DNA of 64,000 nucleotides from Manihot esculenta (lineage: Eukaryota > Streptophyta > Magnoliopsida > Malpighiales > Euphorbiaceae): contig NC_035172.2 in NCBI RefSeq assembly GCF_001659605.2, positions 32,663,342-32,727,341 of the forward strand. Direction: 5' to 3'. How positions within the stretch are numbered: position 1 is the stretch's first letter; each line of letters opens with the position of its first letter. The position numbers were made by a program, and so were the translations under genes. Of the stretch, positions 13,214 through 24,424 are shown one piece after another. Below the pieces are notes generated by a model. It worked only from the letters and a program-made list of their open reading frames with translations. It searched no databases and had not been told where the DNA came from.

Positions 13214-13527
13214 CATACATATTAATATTTATATAATTCAAAAAAAACATATACCTAAAAAGTATGTCATCTCTTCTCTCAAGGTCTAATTGGAATGATC
13301 ATTAAAATTTAAAATTATTTTTTTAAATTTTTTTTGCCAGAATCAATAATCCTGCGCACTCTCATTTAGAACATGCGTCTAGATTTAAAGCACTTTTGAA
13401 GATTTTGTTAAAATTTTCTTTTTTTTTTTCAAAAAAAAAAAAGACCATGTTTGCTAATGGAATTTTGAATCGTACTCCTTGTGCGCTTGAAGAGAACCTT
13501 TATTCTTTAGTTTATAGTTATCTCCAT

Positions 13528-13831
13528 CCAAATTATTCGCCAATTATTCTTTGAACTTTTCTTTATTTTATCGGTTGGTTGGATCTTTTATACAGAGCAG
13601 TTGCTTCTCTCGGTGATTCTGAAATCCTATTGTTAAGTTTCTTACTTAGAAAACTTAATAAATTTGTCTATCTTCAAAACCAAACTTTTCGCTGATTATT
13701 CTTTAGACTTTCCTTTGTTTTATCTGTTGGTTGGATCTTTTATATAGAGCAGCTGCTTCCCTCAATGATTCTGAAAACCTATTGTTACGTTTCTTACTTT
13801 GAAAACTGAATAAATTTATCTATCTTCAAAA
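13528..13831. repeat. 152-bp tandem duplication across the retroelement border
   Basis: Bases 13528-13679 and 13680-13831 are diverged direct copies with a period of 152. Each includes about 100 bp of flank plus the first ~50 bp of the LTR (TGTTA.GTTTCTTACTT). Confidence 0.85.
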
Positions 13832-14881
13832 TTACGTGCGGCACCTAGACCAATCTCTATGACTAAGCCAGCATTTCCTCAAGAGATTGCAGTTCAACAA
13901 GCAAATGTTGAATCCAGAGTGCATAGTTCTCTTGAAAGCTATGGTCAATTAAACAAGCAATAAGAGAATGAAGAAATTTAATTGCAAAAGAATTGAAAAT
14001 GGGAAGCTGAACTTGTATTGATTCAAAGAAAATTTACAAGTGGAGAAAACAGAGGGCTCTAGGTATAGTGTATTTCTCTCAAGCTTCTGTTACTTACATG
14101 TAAGAACACACATACATTCTTTGTTGGAGGTAGTATGGTATTTATACACTTCCCCACCTCTATAATACTTGGTTGAAAATAATTGAGAAAAGAAAATAAA
14201 GTTAAGAAAATTCTCCAGCCAAACAGGTGGTGGGAAAGATGGACGAATCAGATGGTTGCATCTGGTCCAATTGCCTTGAAACAACTGGGTTGCCGCCTTT
14301 GAGAATGGTTGTTCCGGAAGTCTCTGGAAAATTAGTCCATCAGCTCTATCAAAGTACTGCACTGTGTTGGGGATGAGGCACGCGCACCTTTCCCTGTGTT
14401 TCGGGTTGCTTGGCAATTGGTGAGGTCACATGCATCTAGGCTCCCAGCCCTGCTGGCTACTCGGGGTGTTTTGCCTGCCTTGCTGAGGTCTCGCGCCCTC
14501 AAGCATTTCTGTTGCCCCAGCCAGCTTTGCAGATCAAGCCTTCCTAAGGTAATCAGCCCTACCAAGTACCCGAGTTCCCTCTTGGCAGGCCTACGGGATA
14601 TCTGAGCTGCCTCTTGCCAGGCTTGCTGAACATCTGACTATTGACTGCTTTTGCCCAGCCGGTCTTTCCACCCATCAGCCCCTCTAGGCAGGCCATCCAT
14701 TCTGCCAATCAGCCTATCAACAGGCCTACTGGCCAATTTGAATTCAGTAATCCTCGTCCGACTTTAGCAACTCAGTTCGCTAAGGCTCAAAAGCCTTTAT
14801 CTAGCCTACAACGATCCTTGATAGTGGAAAATTGGGCCAGTTTACTAGTTGGACTAGCGGGAGCTCCTTAGGTGTGTAACA
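13783..14881 (-). repeat. 3' LTR of the chromovirus
   Basis: About 1.1 kb, starting TGTTACG and ending GTGTAACA on the plus strand. It aligns along its whole length with 21517-22585, with many substitutions and small gaps. Its open frames (for example 14396-14605 and 14641-14871) are chance frames in LTR sequence. Confidence 0.9.
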
Positions 14882-14954
14882 TTCTCCTTCAGTTAATGTG
14901 GCGATGCTCTCGTCACCCCTTGCTAATAAGCGAGTAACTCGTCTCATTTTCTCA

Positions 14955-16830
14955 CAAATTGAGCTCATGCTCCCAAGTAGCTTCGGCATTAGATAGGCCT
15001 TTCCAACGCACCAAGTACTTTTTATAACTTGGATGGTTTCCTCTCCTTAGCACCATGCGATGCAATACTATTTCCTTCACCTAGTTAGCATAGCTCCTGC
15101 CAACGACAAACGGCAACTGGTACTCATTGAGACATCCCTCTACTCGGTTCATCCTCATCCTTGTGAAATGGCTTCAACATACTCATATGAAATAGAGGAT
15201 GAGCTTCAATATGTCTTGGTAGCTTCATCCGATATGCCCCCTTTCCAATTCATTTCTCAATTGGGAAGGGGCCTTCATATATTCGAAGAAGACCCTTATG
15301 AACCTTCCCATAGTTCCTCTGTAAATGTGGAAGAAGTTTGACCATAACTAAGTCACCCTCCTTAAAATCCACATGCCTTCTTGATACGTCAGCCCATTCC
15401 TTCATTTTCTTTGAAGCTTTGCTAAGGTATTCTTTAGCAATCTCTGTCTTTTCTTGCCAACCCTTAGCAAACTTATAAGCACCTGGACTCCTTCATAGCT
15501 TATGGCAACCGTGTAAGGAGTAAGAGGTTGTCTTCCCGTGGTAATCTCGAATGGGATAGCTCCAGTTGCCTCACTTTTCTATAAGTTGTAGGAGAATTGT
15601 GCCACATCCAAGAGCTAAACCCAGTCCTTCTGATTAGCACTGACAAAATGTCTAAGATACATTTCAAGAAGAACATTTACTTTTTCTATCTGCCCATCTG
15701 TTTGTGGATGGAATGAAGTAGAAAAATTTAATTCCGTGCCAAGCAACCTGAACAGCTCGGTCCAGAATTTTCGTGTAAACCGTATATCACTGTCACTTAC
15801 AATAGACCGAGGTATACCCTAATACTTGACACCAAACTTGAAAAAAAACCTGGCAGCATCTTTTACATTAAACTTGTTCGGGACATGAACTTGCTAAATC
15901 TGTCCACAATCACCATGATGTTGCCACACCCATCCACTTTTGGAAGTCCAACGATGAATTCCATAGAAATAGACTCTCACAACTTCTCCGGAATAAGTAA
16001 GGTTCTAGTAGTCCAGTTTGTCTCCTCTACTCACTTTTATGCTATTGACACACCTAGCAGGTCTTTACATAGGCCTCCACATCATCCTTTAGCTAAGGCC
16101 AAGAGTAGGCACACTCCACAAGTGCCTTGGTGCGATTCATGCCTGGGTGACCAGCACATAGAGAATTATGACATTCCCTTATAATATCTCTGCACAAGTT
16201 TCCCCAATCCGGAACATACAAACATCCAGAATATGTCTTTAACAGCTCCCCATCTACGATATACTTATGCACTCTGCCAAGTCATGCCCAGTCCAGCAGC
16301 TTCTGCGACTGTTTATCACATTTCATTCCTTCCCTTATCCGCTCCTCCGGCGGTAATGTCGGCACACTTGTCGCAGCTAGCTCGACTTTTCTCAACAAGG
16401 CTTCAGCCACAAGGTTGGCACGGCCCGATTTATACTCCATAGTAAAATCAAATTCTTCCAAAAAAGCCTGCCACCGAGCCTACTTTGGAGTCAATTTCTT
16501 TTGGGTCAGAAAATAACTCGTTGCAACATTGTCCATCCTCACCACAAACTTAGACCCTAAAAGATAATGTCTCCAAGTCCTTAAGCAATGCACCACAATG
16601 ATCATTTCTTTCTCTTGTACGGTGTAGCGCCTCTCGGTGTCATTGAGTTTTCTACTCTCATAAACAAAAGGTGGCCTTCTTACATCCGCACACCATCGAT
16701 GGCAAAATCGGAGGCATTAGTCTGAACTTCGAATGGCTTGGAAAAATCGGGCAGAGCAAGCATCTGCTCTTTAGTAATAGCTTGCTTCAAAGCTTTAAAG
16801 GCTTTTTGACATTTCTCATCCCAATCTCAT
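14955..16830 (-). pseudogene. Decayed RNase H, integrase and chromodomain of the chromovirus
   Basis: Several minus-strand frames give recognisable pieces. At about 16450-16720 is an RNase H region (ERRYTVQEKEM...LRTWRHYL). At 16095-16180 is the integrase zinc-binding region (CHNSLCAGHPGMNR). At about 15600-15810 is the integrase core end (FHPQTDGQ motif), followed by an in-frame stop. At about 14975-15045 is a chromodomain (KYLVRWKGLSNAEATWE), itself followed by a stop. The pieces lie in different frames, so no continuous protein can be read. Confidence 0.85.
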
Positions 16831-17825
16831 TTGTTATTCTTTTTCAACAAATCAGTCAATGGGGCGACAATTGAAGAATAGCCTTTGATGAATCTCCGAT
16901 AATAGTTGCCCAGGCCCAGAAAAGATCGCATCTCCGTCACTTTCTTTTGAGGCTCCCACTCATTAATGGCTCTGATCTTGCTCTTGTCCATCTTCACCTT
17001 GTCCTCTCCCACAATGTGACCGAGGAAGGGTACCTCTCTTTGCGCAAAGAGGCATTTATTTTTCTTCACATAAAGCTCATTCTCCTTCAAAACTTTAAAA
17101 ACCTGCTTCAAGTGTTCAACATGCTCTTGCAAAGTATTGCTATATATAACAATATCATCTAAGTAAACTACCATAAATTTATTAAGAAAATGGTAGAGCA
17201 CTTTGTTCATAAGAGTACAGAATGTAGCAGGTGCATTTGTGAGCCCAAACGACATCACAAGAAACTCGTAAGAGCCATATCTCATCACACATGTTGTCTT
17301 GTGCTCATCTCTCTCGGCTATACGAACCTGCCAATACCCTGATCTCAAGTCTAGTTTGGTAAACCAGCGTGCACCACCAAGTCTATTAAAGAGATTAGCA
17401 GACAATGGGATTGGATACTTGTTCTTCACAGTGGTTTTGTTCAATGCCCGATAATCCACGCACATCCTTAATGAGCCATTCTTCTTCTTTTGAAATAGAA
17501 CAGGAGCTCCATATGGTGACTTCGATGGCTGAATGAAACCAGCATCCAAGAGCTCATTAAGCTGCCTCCTTAAATCCTCTAACTCTGGAGGTGCAAGTCT
17601 GTAAGGCACACCCGAAGGTGGTTTGGCATCAGACTCTAATTCAATATCACGATCCACCTCTCTCCTGGGTAGTAGCTTCTTAGGCAATTTGGGCGACATC
17701 AGCTCTTTGAACTCCTCCAAGACTTCCAGCACTTCCGTAGGAATGACGTTAAGCTTCACTTCGGCATCTTCCTCCTTTAAGGAGACAAGATAGGTTGGCT
17801 CTCTCCTCCTGACTCCCTTACCCAA
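16827..17825 (-). pseudogene. Reverse transcriptase domain of the chromovirus
   Basis: The longest intact piece of the element: about 330 codons without a stop. It has the gypsy RT landmarks: [11 protein letters not shown], the catalytic YLDD box, the FLGHIV block and the [11 protein letters not shown] block at the start of the connection region. It is open locally, but the polyprotein around it is broken on both sides. Confidence 0.92.
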
Positions 17826-18121
17826 TTACATGGCCGAAAGTGACTGCCATGACCAGATTTCCCTCGTGCTAGAGGAATGGTGCAAATGTTCCCATCCTCC
17901 ATAATACACATTGAATTGACGAATGGAATGGGAATTGCCTTCACCTTATCTATGAATTCCATCCCTAAAACACAAGGATAATCATCCACAATCACAATAG
18001 TAAAGTCAAGAGTTCCTAGCCACTCACCTATCTTCACCTTGACATCTTTTGCCACACCATGGATCATATTAGGCTTGGAGTTAACATCCTTCTTCTCCTT
18101 GGATGGGTCTTGCTTGCTCAC
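17777..18121 (-). pseudogene. Protease region of the chromovirus, catalytic segment missing
   Basis: The C-terminal part of the aspartic protease is recognisable (GEWLGTLDFTIV...YPCVLGMEFIDKVKAIP). The stretch that should hold the D-T/S-G active site is absent: the linker after the gag zinc knuckle runs almost straight into sequence that normally follows it. A stop also lies in the linker. It overlaps the RT frame by a shift. Confidence 0.75.
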
Positions 18122-18786
18122 AGCTACCAGCTAGAGTGACCCCATGCTCGCCTCTTCTCCCTTCTTGTTGCCCCCTTCTTTGTCCTCCACCATCGTAGAG
18201 AGCTTGTTCTTTATAGGGCACTCTTTGGCACGATGAGGACCTTCACAGATGAAGCACTTCACAGATGAAGCACTTAATGGGCGGTTGGGCTACATTCTTG
18301 TTGGAGGAATACTCAGGCTTCTTAAACTTAAAAGTATTCTCCTTCTTCTTGCCACTCTTGGGATTGTCACTTGGCTTATGGCTTGCTTTAGCAGCTCTCT
18401 TGCCCTTATGAGACTTAGCCTTGCCTTGGTCAGGCTGCTTTCTAAACTCTACAAGGGACTCAGCAATTGACATCGCTGTAGCCAAGTCTTAAGCTCCCCT
18501 TCTTTAAACTTTCAGCCTTACCCAATGTTGCAATCCATCTAAAAATGCAAATAAAGCTTCATCATCATGGTAATCAGGAATCTTAAGAATTACCTCGAAG
18601 AACTCTTTAACATAGTCCCGAACACTCTCCCTTTGTGTCAGCCTTCTCAGCTTAGCTCTTGCTTTCAGGGCTGCATTTTCAGGGTAGAATTGCTTCTTCG
18701 ACTCCTTCTTAAAGTCACTCCAAGTAGCAATTGTGCAAAGATCCTTTTCCATGTCAACATAACGCCTCCTTCACCATACCATGGTT

Positions 18787-19048
18787 CTTCTGGTAATGTT
18801 GAATCATCTTAACGATCATAGACATATTCGATTTCAGTGGAATTGGAAGTAATTTTATTGTTGTTTTAATTTATTGCTTAATGCTTCGGTAGTTGCTGTA
18901 GTTTTCGATACATGAAGTTGAGCGAGTAGGAGACTCTTCTTTGTTTGGTTTCTCAGAAAAAGCGGGAGAAAAGTTGTTAAACTTGGCGCCTAACTCAACC
19001 AAAAACTAGCTTGGCACATTACCCCTATCCCATCCCCGATATTGGATT
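18787..19048 (+). repeat. 262-bp copy of the GRDP first intron inserted in gag
   Basis: Nearly identical (about five substitutions, no gaps by eye) to the reverse complement of 9669-9930. It lies inside gag, between the codons for 'NASLYL' and the WW-containing block. No target-site duplication or terminal inverted repeat is evident, so this looks like copied filler DNA and not a transposon. It is antisense to gag. Confidence 0.88.
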
Positions 19049-19563
19049 TGCCAAATATAAGGATGCATTATCAACCTTAGTACCTTTATCCACTATCCCC
19101 ATGGCTCTAAAGTATTGTTCCAAACCTCATAAGAAATTGTCAGTTTCTTTAGCGTTCCTTGAGCCTTTAAAAAAGGAAGGCTTTAGTACTTCCATACTCT
19201 ATGAAGTGGGCAACGTCCCCACAGATGTGGATGGACTAGAGGTGCTCCCTTATGCAACTGCCTTTTTCAACAAGGGAAGCTCATCAGCAACTTCCCTAAC
19301 TCTTCCCAATACTCGGTCAAGCTCTTCCCGCAAGAATAAGTTTTGGTCCTTCAATGTGGCTACTTCCTCCCCTAAATTGTGGCGTGTTGTCTCGTTGTCA
19401 CTAGCCAGCCTTTTGATGGCACCATTCAAAGCAGTTTGCGTCTCATCTCAAAACTCATCGGTAGTCGACGTGAGCTCCTCCAAGTGCAAATCAATTTCCT
19501 TGAACTTCTCCTCACCATCCACGAGCTTCAGCTCCACTTTGGCTAGCCTAGTTTCCACAATTC

Positions 19564-21351
19564 CCATCTGTTGGGAATCTTATGAGCGTAATATCATATT
19601 GGTGCAATGAAAAATAAAATAATTTTAAGTCATAAGAACAAACAAGAGTCGATGCATGCAACAATGTCATTAAAAGTGCAAGAGTTACCTTTGCTGAATT
19701 ATTTACAAGACTAGACCAAAACGAAATGAATCAAAATCATCATTTTGATCTCCTTTCCAGCAGCAAAACGTGACCAAGGAACTACCCAATAATGACTTCT
19801 CTCTAATTTCACACACTGAAATTCTCGGCCAAAGGAAGTGTGCTAGCACCTTGAATGTTTATCTCTTCCTTTCGGGTTTTGTGAATTTGGCTTAGGTAGA
19901 GGATTGGAGATTTGATCTCATTCAATCCTTGAAGTGTTTAGTGTCAAAAACTTAAGAGCAAGTAGGAGAAAAATCTTTTCTTTTTCTCTAAGAGGTTCGG
20001 CCAAAGAGAGGAGGTAAAAGAAGCTTACTATTCTTTCTCATTTTTTCTCATTTATATATAGCTATATCTTCAGAGTCCTATTAGGGTTTTATTTTTCTCT
20101 ATTTTAGACACTCTAATTCGACCAGGGGAGTGGAAAATCTGGAGAGAAAGTTTTTATTTAATTTGAATTCAAATCCAATTAGATATTAGCATTTAATTCA
20201 AAATAAACTTCCTTAAAACAAGTTCTAATCCTATTAGGACTCTATCTCTTTTTTAACTAATTAATTAAACATTTTAATTAATTAATTATATCAAACCTTA
20301 AGCCACATTAAGTGGACCTAGGAATGTTTATCAAAATTCACATGAGCCCATTGATAATATTTTAAACAAAACACTTATTAATGGCTCGATAAGAAAAGAC
20401 CAAAATACCCTTTGTCCAAATTTTTTCGTGTGCAATCTTGTAGAACTATTCAATGTTGGCATTATGATTTTTAAGGTCCATAAATTATAATTGGTCTCTA
20501 GCAAGACATTATAATTACCCAAATTAAATAGTTATAAATTTGCTTAGAAAATCACCCTACTAGTGAACTGGTACAATCCTTTACCATAAGGTATCATGAT
20601 TTGCATAAGGTATGGAATAAGTCATTCATATTCATTGCTAAATCATTTTTCTTGACCTATTAGTGATACTGAATCAATTAAATTAATGATAACTCTTATC
20701 ATACAACTTGGGTATGGCCATACTCTTCTCAGTTTCACTAGTCAAATGGCTGATGATATTTTCTCTTTCTTCGAGAGAGGCAATCTCTTCACTTCTCTTA
20801 TGTTTCTTAGCATAAATCGTGGTATACCCAATCATACCGGTACTTACTAACCCATTTACGGGTGTATTAGGTATAAGTCAAAGCATACGAGGACTCATCT
20901 AGGCATCCATAGAGATTTTCAGTCTAAGGACTTCTAGTATAAATATCCCTAGAGAGATACTTATGACTTTCAACCATGTAGTATTCTCATAAGTGGATCG
21001 TTTCTAAATACAACGTTCTTAACTTATATTTATATTCTCTGATTGATATCTAATATTTTATGACCTGTAAAATATGATAATCTCACAGAGACCATACTAG
21101 TTTGAGTTCAATGTCACTCCAATAATAATGATTGACTAGGGAAGTTTAAAATGTTGTTCTTTAAAGTTTCAAAGTTTTACTACCAAGTGCCTCACACTTG
21201 ATAACTTGAATAGACCCAACATTCAAGGATATTTTATCAATTTAATATGCACTATAATAATAAAAAAATAAAACAAATGCCTCATCTTTATTTATTATAG
21301 ATAAAATGTCTTTACAGTGTACATGGAATTAGGGCTTACACTAACACCATC
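19564..21351. mobile_element. Solo LTR nested in gag, with 5-bp duplication CCATC
   Basis: A 1778-bp block, 19569-21346, starts TGTTGGGAATC and ends TTACACTAACA. It is flanked on both sides by CCATC (19564-19568 and 21347-21351). Removing it with one CCATC restores the gag reading through ATGGGAATTGTGG. No primer site, gag or pol lies inside. It is therefore a solo LTR left by recombination between two LTRs, probably of a copia-type element. Confidence 0.9.
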
Positions 21352-21500
21352 TCGCTAGAAATACGAGAGGGTTCAGGAGACTTACTTTTGGATCCCTTTT
21401 TTTGTCCAGTAGGTTGGATCACCACAGGGGATTGTTCTTCGCCACTAGCTTGGCCACCATGGACAACTTGCTCAACTAGTTCTGCATGCTCACTTCCTTC

Positions 21501-21516
21501 GGCCTCTGATATCACT
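21501..21516 (-). other. Primer-binding site of the chromovirus
   Basis: Next to the inner edge of the 5' LTR the minus strand reads GTGATATCAGAGGCC. This matches the usual initiator-tRNA-Met complement TGGTATCAGAGC with one mismatch in its core. It fixes the element's orientation. Confidence 0.75.
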
Positions 21517-22585
21517 TGTCACGTTCCTTGCTATAAGACTTAATAAATTTGTCTATCTTTAAGGCTACGTGCGACACTTAGACTAATCTCTATGGCTAAG
21601 TCAGTCTTTTCTCAAGAGACAACAATTCAACAAGTAGAGGTTGAACCCAGAGTGCACAGCTCTCTTGGAAGCTATGGCCAATTGAAAATGGGAAGCTAAA
21701 CTTGTATTGATTTAGAGAAAATTTACAAGTGGAGAAAACAAGGGCTCTCGGTACAGTGTACTTTTCTTAAGCTTCTACTAGTTATATGCAAGAACACACA
21801 CACACATGCATGAGGTAGTGTGGCATTTACACACTTTCCCACCTCCATAAACACTTGGCTGAAAATAATTGAAAAAAAAATAAAAATAAAAAAATTCTCC
21901 AGCTAAACAAATGGTGGGATAGATGGACTAATCAGATACTTGCATCTGGTCCAATTGCCTTGGAACAACTGGGTTGCCGCTTTTGAGAATGGTGGTTTCG
22001 GAAGTCTCTGAAAAATTGGCCCATCAGCGCTTCCAAAGGACTGCACAAGTCTGCACTGTGTTGGGGACAAGGCCTACGCGCCTCTCCCCGTGTTTTAGGT
22101 TTCTGGGCACTTGGCGAGGTCATAGGCATCAAGGCTCCGAGCCCTGCCAGGCCTACTGGCTACTCAGGGTATTTTGCCTGCCTTGCGAGATCCCACTCTC
22201 CTAGGCATTTCTGCTGTCCCAGCTAACTTCGCATATCAGGCCTTTCTTGCGGCAACCAGCCCTGTCAAATATCCAAGTTCCCTCTTGGCAGGCCTATAAG
22301 ACATCTGAGCTGCCTCTTGCCAGGCCTGTTGAGCATCCAACTACTAGCTGCTTTTGCCCAACAGGTCTTCCCACCCATCAACCCTTTTAGTCAGGCCATC
22401 CATTCCGCTAATCAGCCCGTCAATAGGTCTACTGGCCAATCCGAGTTCAGCAATTCTCGTTCGACTTTAGCAATTCAGTTTGTCAAGGCTCAAAATCCTT
22501 TATCCAGCCTAGAGCAGTCCTTGATAATGAAAAATTGGACCAGTCCACCAATTAGACTTGCGAGAGCTCCTTTGAGTGTGTAACA
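21517..22585 (-). repeat. 5' LTR of the chromovirus
   Basis: About 1.07 kb, starting TGTCACG and ending GTGTAACA on the plus strand. It is the partner of 13783-14881 and clearly diverged from it. Short open frames inside are incidental. Confidence 0.9.
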
Positions 22586-24424
22586 CTATTCTTTTATTGA
22601 CAGTCAACTAGAGTTTTGTTCACTAGCAATAATGCTTGCTGTTTTTGGTAGCTAGAACTCCACTGTATAGATTGAATGCTGATTAATTATATGGCCTTTA
22701 GCTTTTTCTTAGATCCAAGACTTTTCCATGTATTAGATTAAGCCTTTCTTTCTGTTGTAATGAATCCAACTTTCCAAATATTATATGTTCTCACAAATCA
22801 AGATGATGCACACAATGAATTTGAAATTTATAAAGCATTGAAATTTTATGCGAGAAAGAATTTTAAGATTGCATCTGCAATCCTATCAAACTCGGCCTAA
22901 TAAAATTTAAAACTCAAATATTAGAACCACAGATATATATACCATATGTTTGGAATCATGAAAATCATAAATTTTGTAAGGATTAATTTCAATTAATTTT
23001 TTTATTATTTCGCTTATTTAAATGGAAAATATTTAATTTTTTAATTGAAAAAATTTATTTAAAAATAATTAAAATTATGCATAATTTTATAATATTATTT
23101 TAAAATATATATTTTATTAAATTAATTATTTATATAAATTAAATGAATAATAAATAATCTATATATAAAATTAATTCCGATCTCAACTCGTCATGAATAT
23201 TAATTTTTAAATTTGAATCGTTTTAAATTTAATTATAACTATCCAAACTTATTCAATTATAACTATCCAAACTTATTATATCAGTGTTTCTATTGAATCT
23301 GATGTCTAAAAAAAATATAAGATACTATACACACATTAATTTTCATTTAGAATGAAGTTATTTAAAAGCATTCATGTGCAAATTTTCAAATTCATTCTAT
23401 TATGAATTGTAAAATGGATTCATATCTAAAATGAAGTAATTTTAAAAAAATTAGTAAATTTATTTTCTGAAAGGAAAAAAAAAACCTATATATATAGATT
23501 TATGTTTTTATACATGTATATAATAATTCATATGAAAAATAATGATGTTTATTCTTATATACACCAAATAAATTACATTAACGCTATGGCATTTCAATTA
23601 AAATTTTCATGAAACTAGACATAATTTGATTATTTTCTCTGTTAGTACATTGGTAAATTTTTTGTTGTAAATCATTTTAAATAACAATATTCTCGATTTA
23701 CTGTCAAAAATGGAATAGATATATGAAGGAGTATGTTACAAATTGAAGTTGCCAACATTGTTACAATGCTCCAAGTTTAGAGACAGCAGAAAAAATAATA
23801 CAATAACAGATAACGAAGCCTTAATCCCAAAGAACTATTAAGGACACTAACTGAAATAACCCTTCAAAACGGAGACCTGTTCTATCTCATTATGCAGTAT
23901 TGCTTCCAAACAAAATTGATTTAAGAAGGCAAATGCAAACGATACGATGAGCAACCAAAGTTTTCTGAGTTTAATATATATGGTAGAAAGAAAAGAAACC
24001 AGAAGTTGATGAATAACATCCAGGTCAAATCAAGTGTACTGCACTTATCAATAATACATGACGCTATCACATCCACTAAGACCATTGACATGCAAATTAT
24101 TTTGTTTACACAGATGAAATAGCCTCTTAGCCCTCCAATAGTAAGCATCCATCCAAATATTCATAAGCAAACCCCAACACCCAAGAGGAAAGAAGAACAA
24201 CCTCAGAAAGGTCATGTGATTTCCTACTTGAGAAGTATTTAACCTCCAGAAACTCATTGAAATCTTTTCCCAGTTCCCGTTTCTCCTCAAAAATAGGATG
24301 TGAAAAGCCTTTGGCTGTCAGCTTACGGTTCGTAACATGAGGCTTCATCTTACAAAACATTATCTCCATAGCAGGTAAGTGAAAGACAGAGAAAAGGTAT
24401 TGACAGAAACTGGATAGTACCTCT
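22586..24424. other. Intergenic DNA and likely 3'UTR of the At4g37920-like gene
   Basis: Bases 22586-23700 are AT-rich, with no gene seen. From about 23750 to 24424 the composition is less AT-rich. On the minus strand this probably holds the 3' untranslated region of the neighbouring gene. A splice-donor-like GAAGAG|GTACTA follows the stop codon, so a spliced 3'UTR is possible. Confidence 0.45.

Larger units (their letters stand above)
18225..21516 (-). pseudogene. gag region of the chromovirus, multiply interrupted
   Basis: Read on the minus strand from near 21500, an acidic N-terminal part runs to about 21350 and resumes beyond a nested solo LTR at 19563 (MGIVETRLAKVELK). It continues to an 'NFL-GLEQYFRAMGI' capsid motif containing a stop. 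It is cut at 19048 by a 262-bp insert. It resumes at about 18786 (GEGGVMLTWKKDL... / EKDLCTIATWSDFKKE) and ends in a single CCHC-type knuckle (CFICE, about 18250). A 17-bp duplication at the knuckle (18240-18275) shifts its frame. Confidence 0.8.
13783..22585 (-). mobile_element. Degenerate Ty3/gypsy chromovirus LTR retrotransposon with nested insertions
   Basis: The element lies on the minus strand. The 5' LTR is 22585-21517 and the 3' LTR is 14881-13783; both have TG...CA ends. The base pairs CTAT flank both ends, a likely partial target-site duplication. A primer site resembling the initiator-tRNA-Met complement (TGATATCAGAG) lies just inside the 5' LTR. A purine-rich tract (GAAGGAGAA) abuts the 3' LTR. 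Gene order is gag, protease, RT, RNase H, integrase, chromodomain, which is the chromovirus order. Stops, frameshifts and deletions break it throughout. The LTRs differ at many positions, so it is old. It has also received a solo LTR and a 262-bp copy of host DNA. It cannot be active. Confidence 0.93.

Noticed and set aside
14396..14871. Small plus-strand frames with Pro/Ser-rich sequence
   Set aside because: They fall inside the LTR and recur, changed, in the other LTR.
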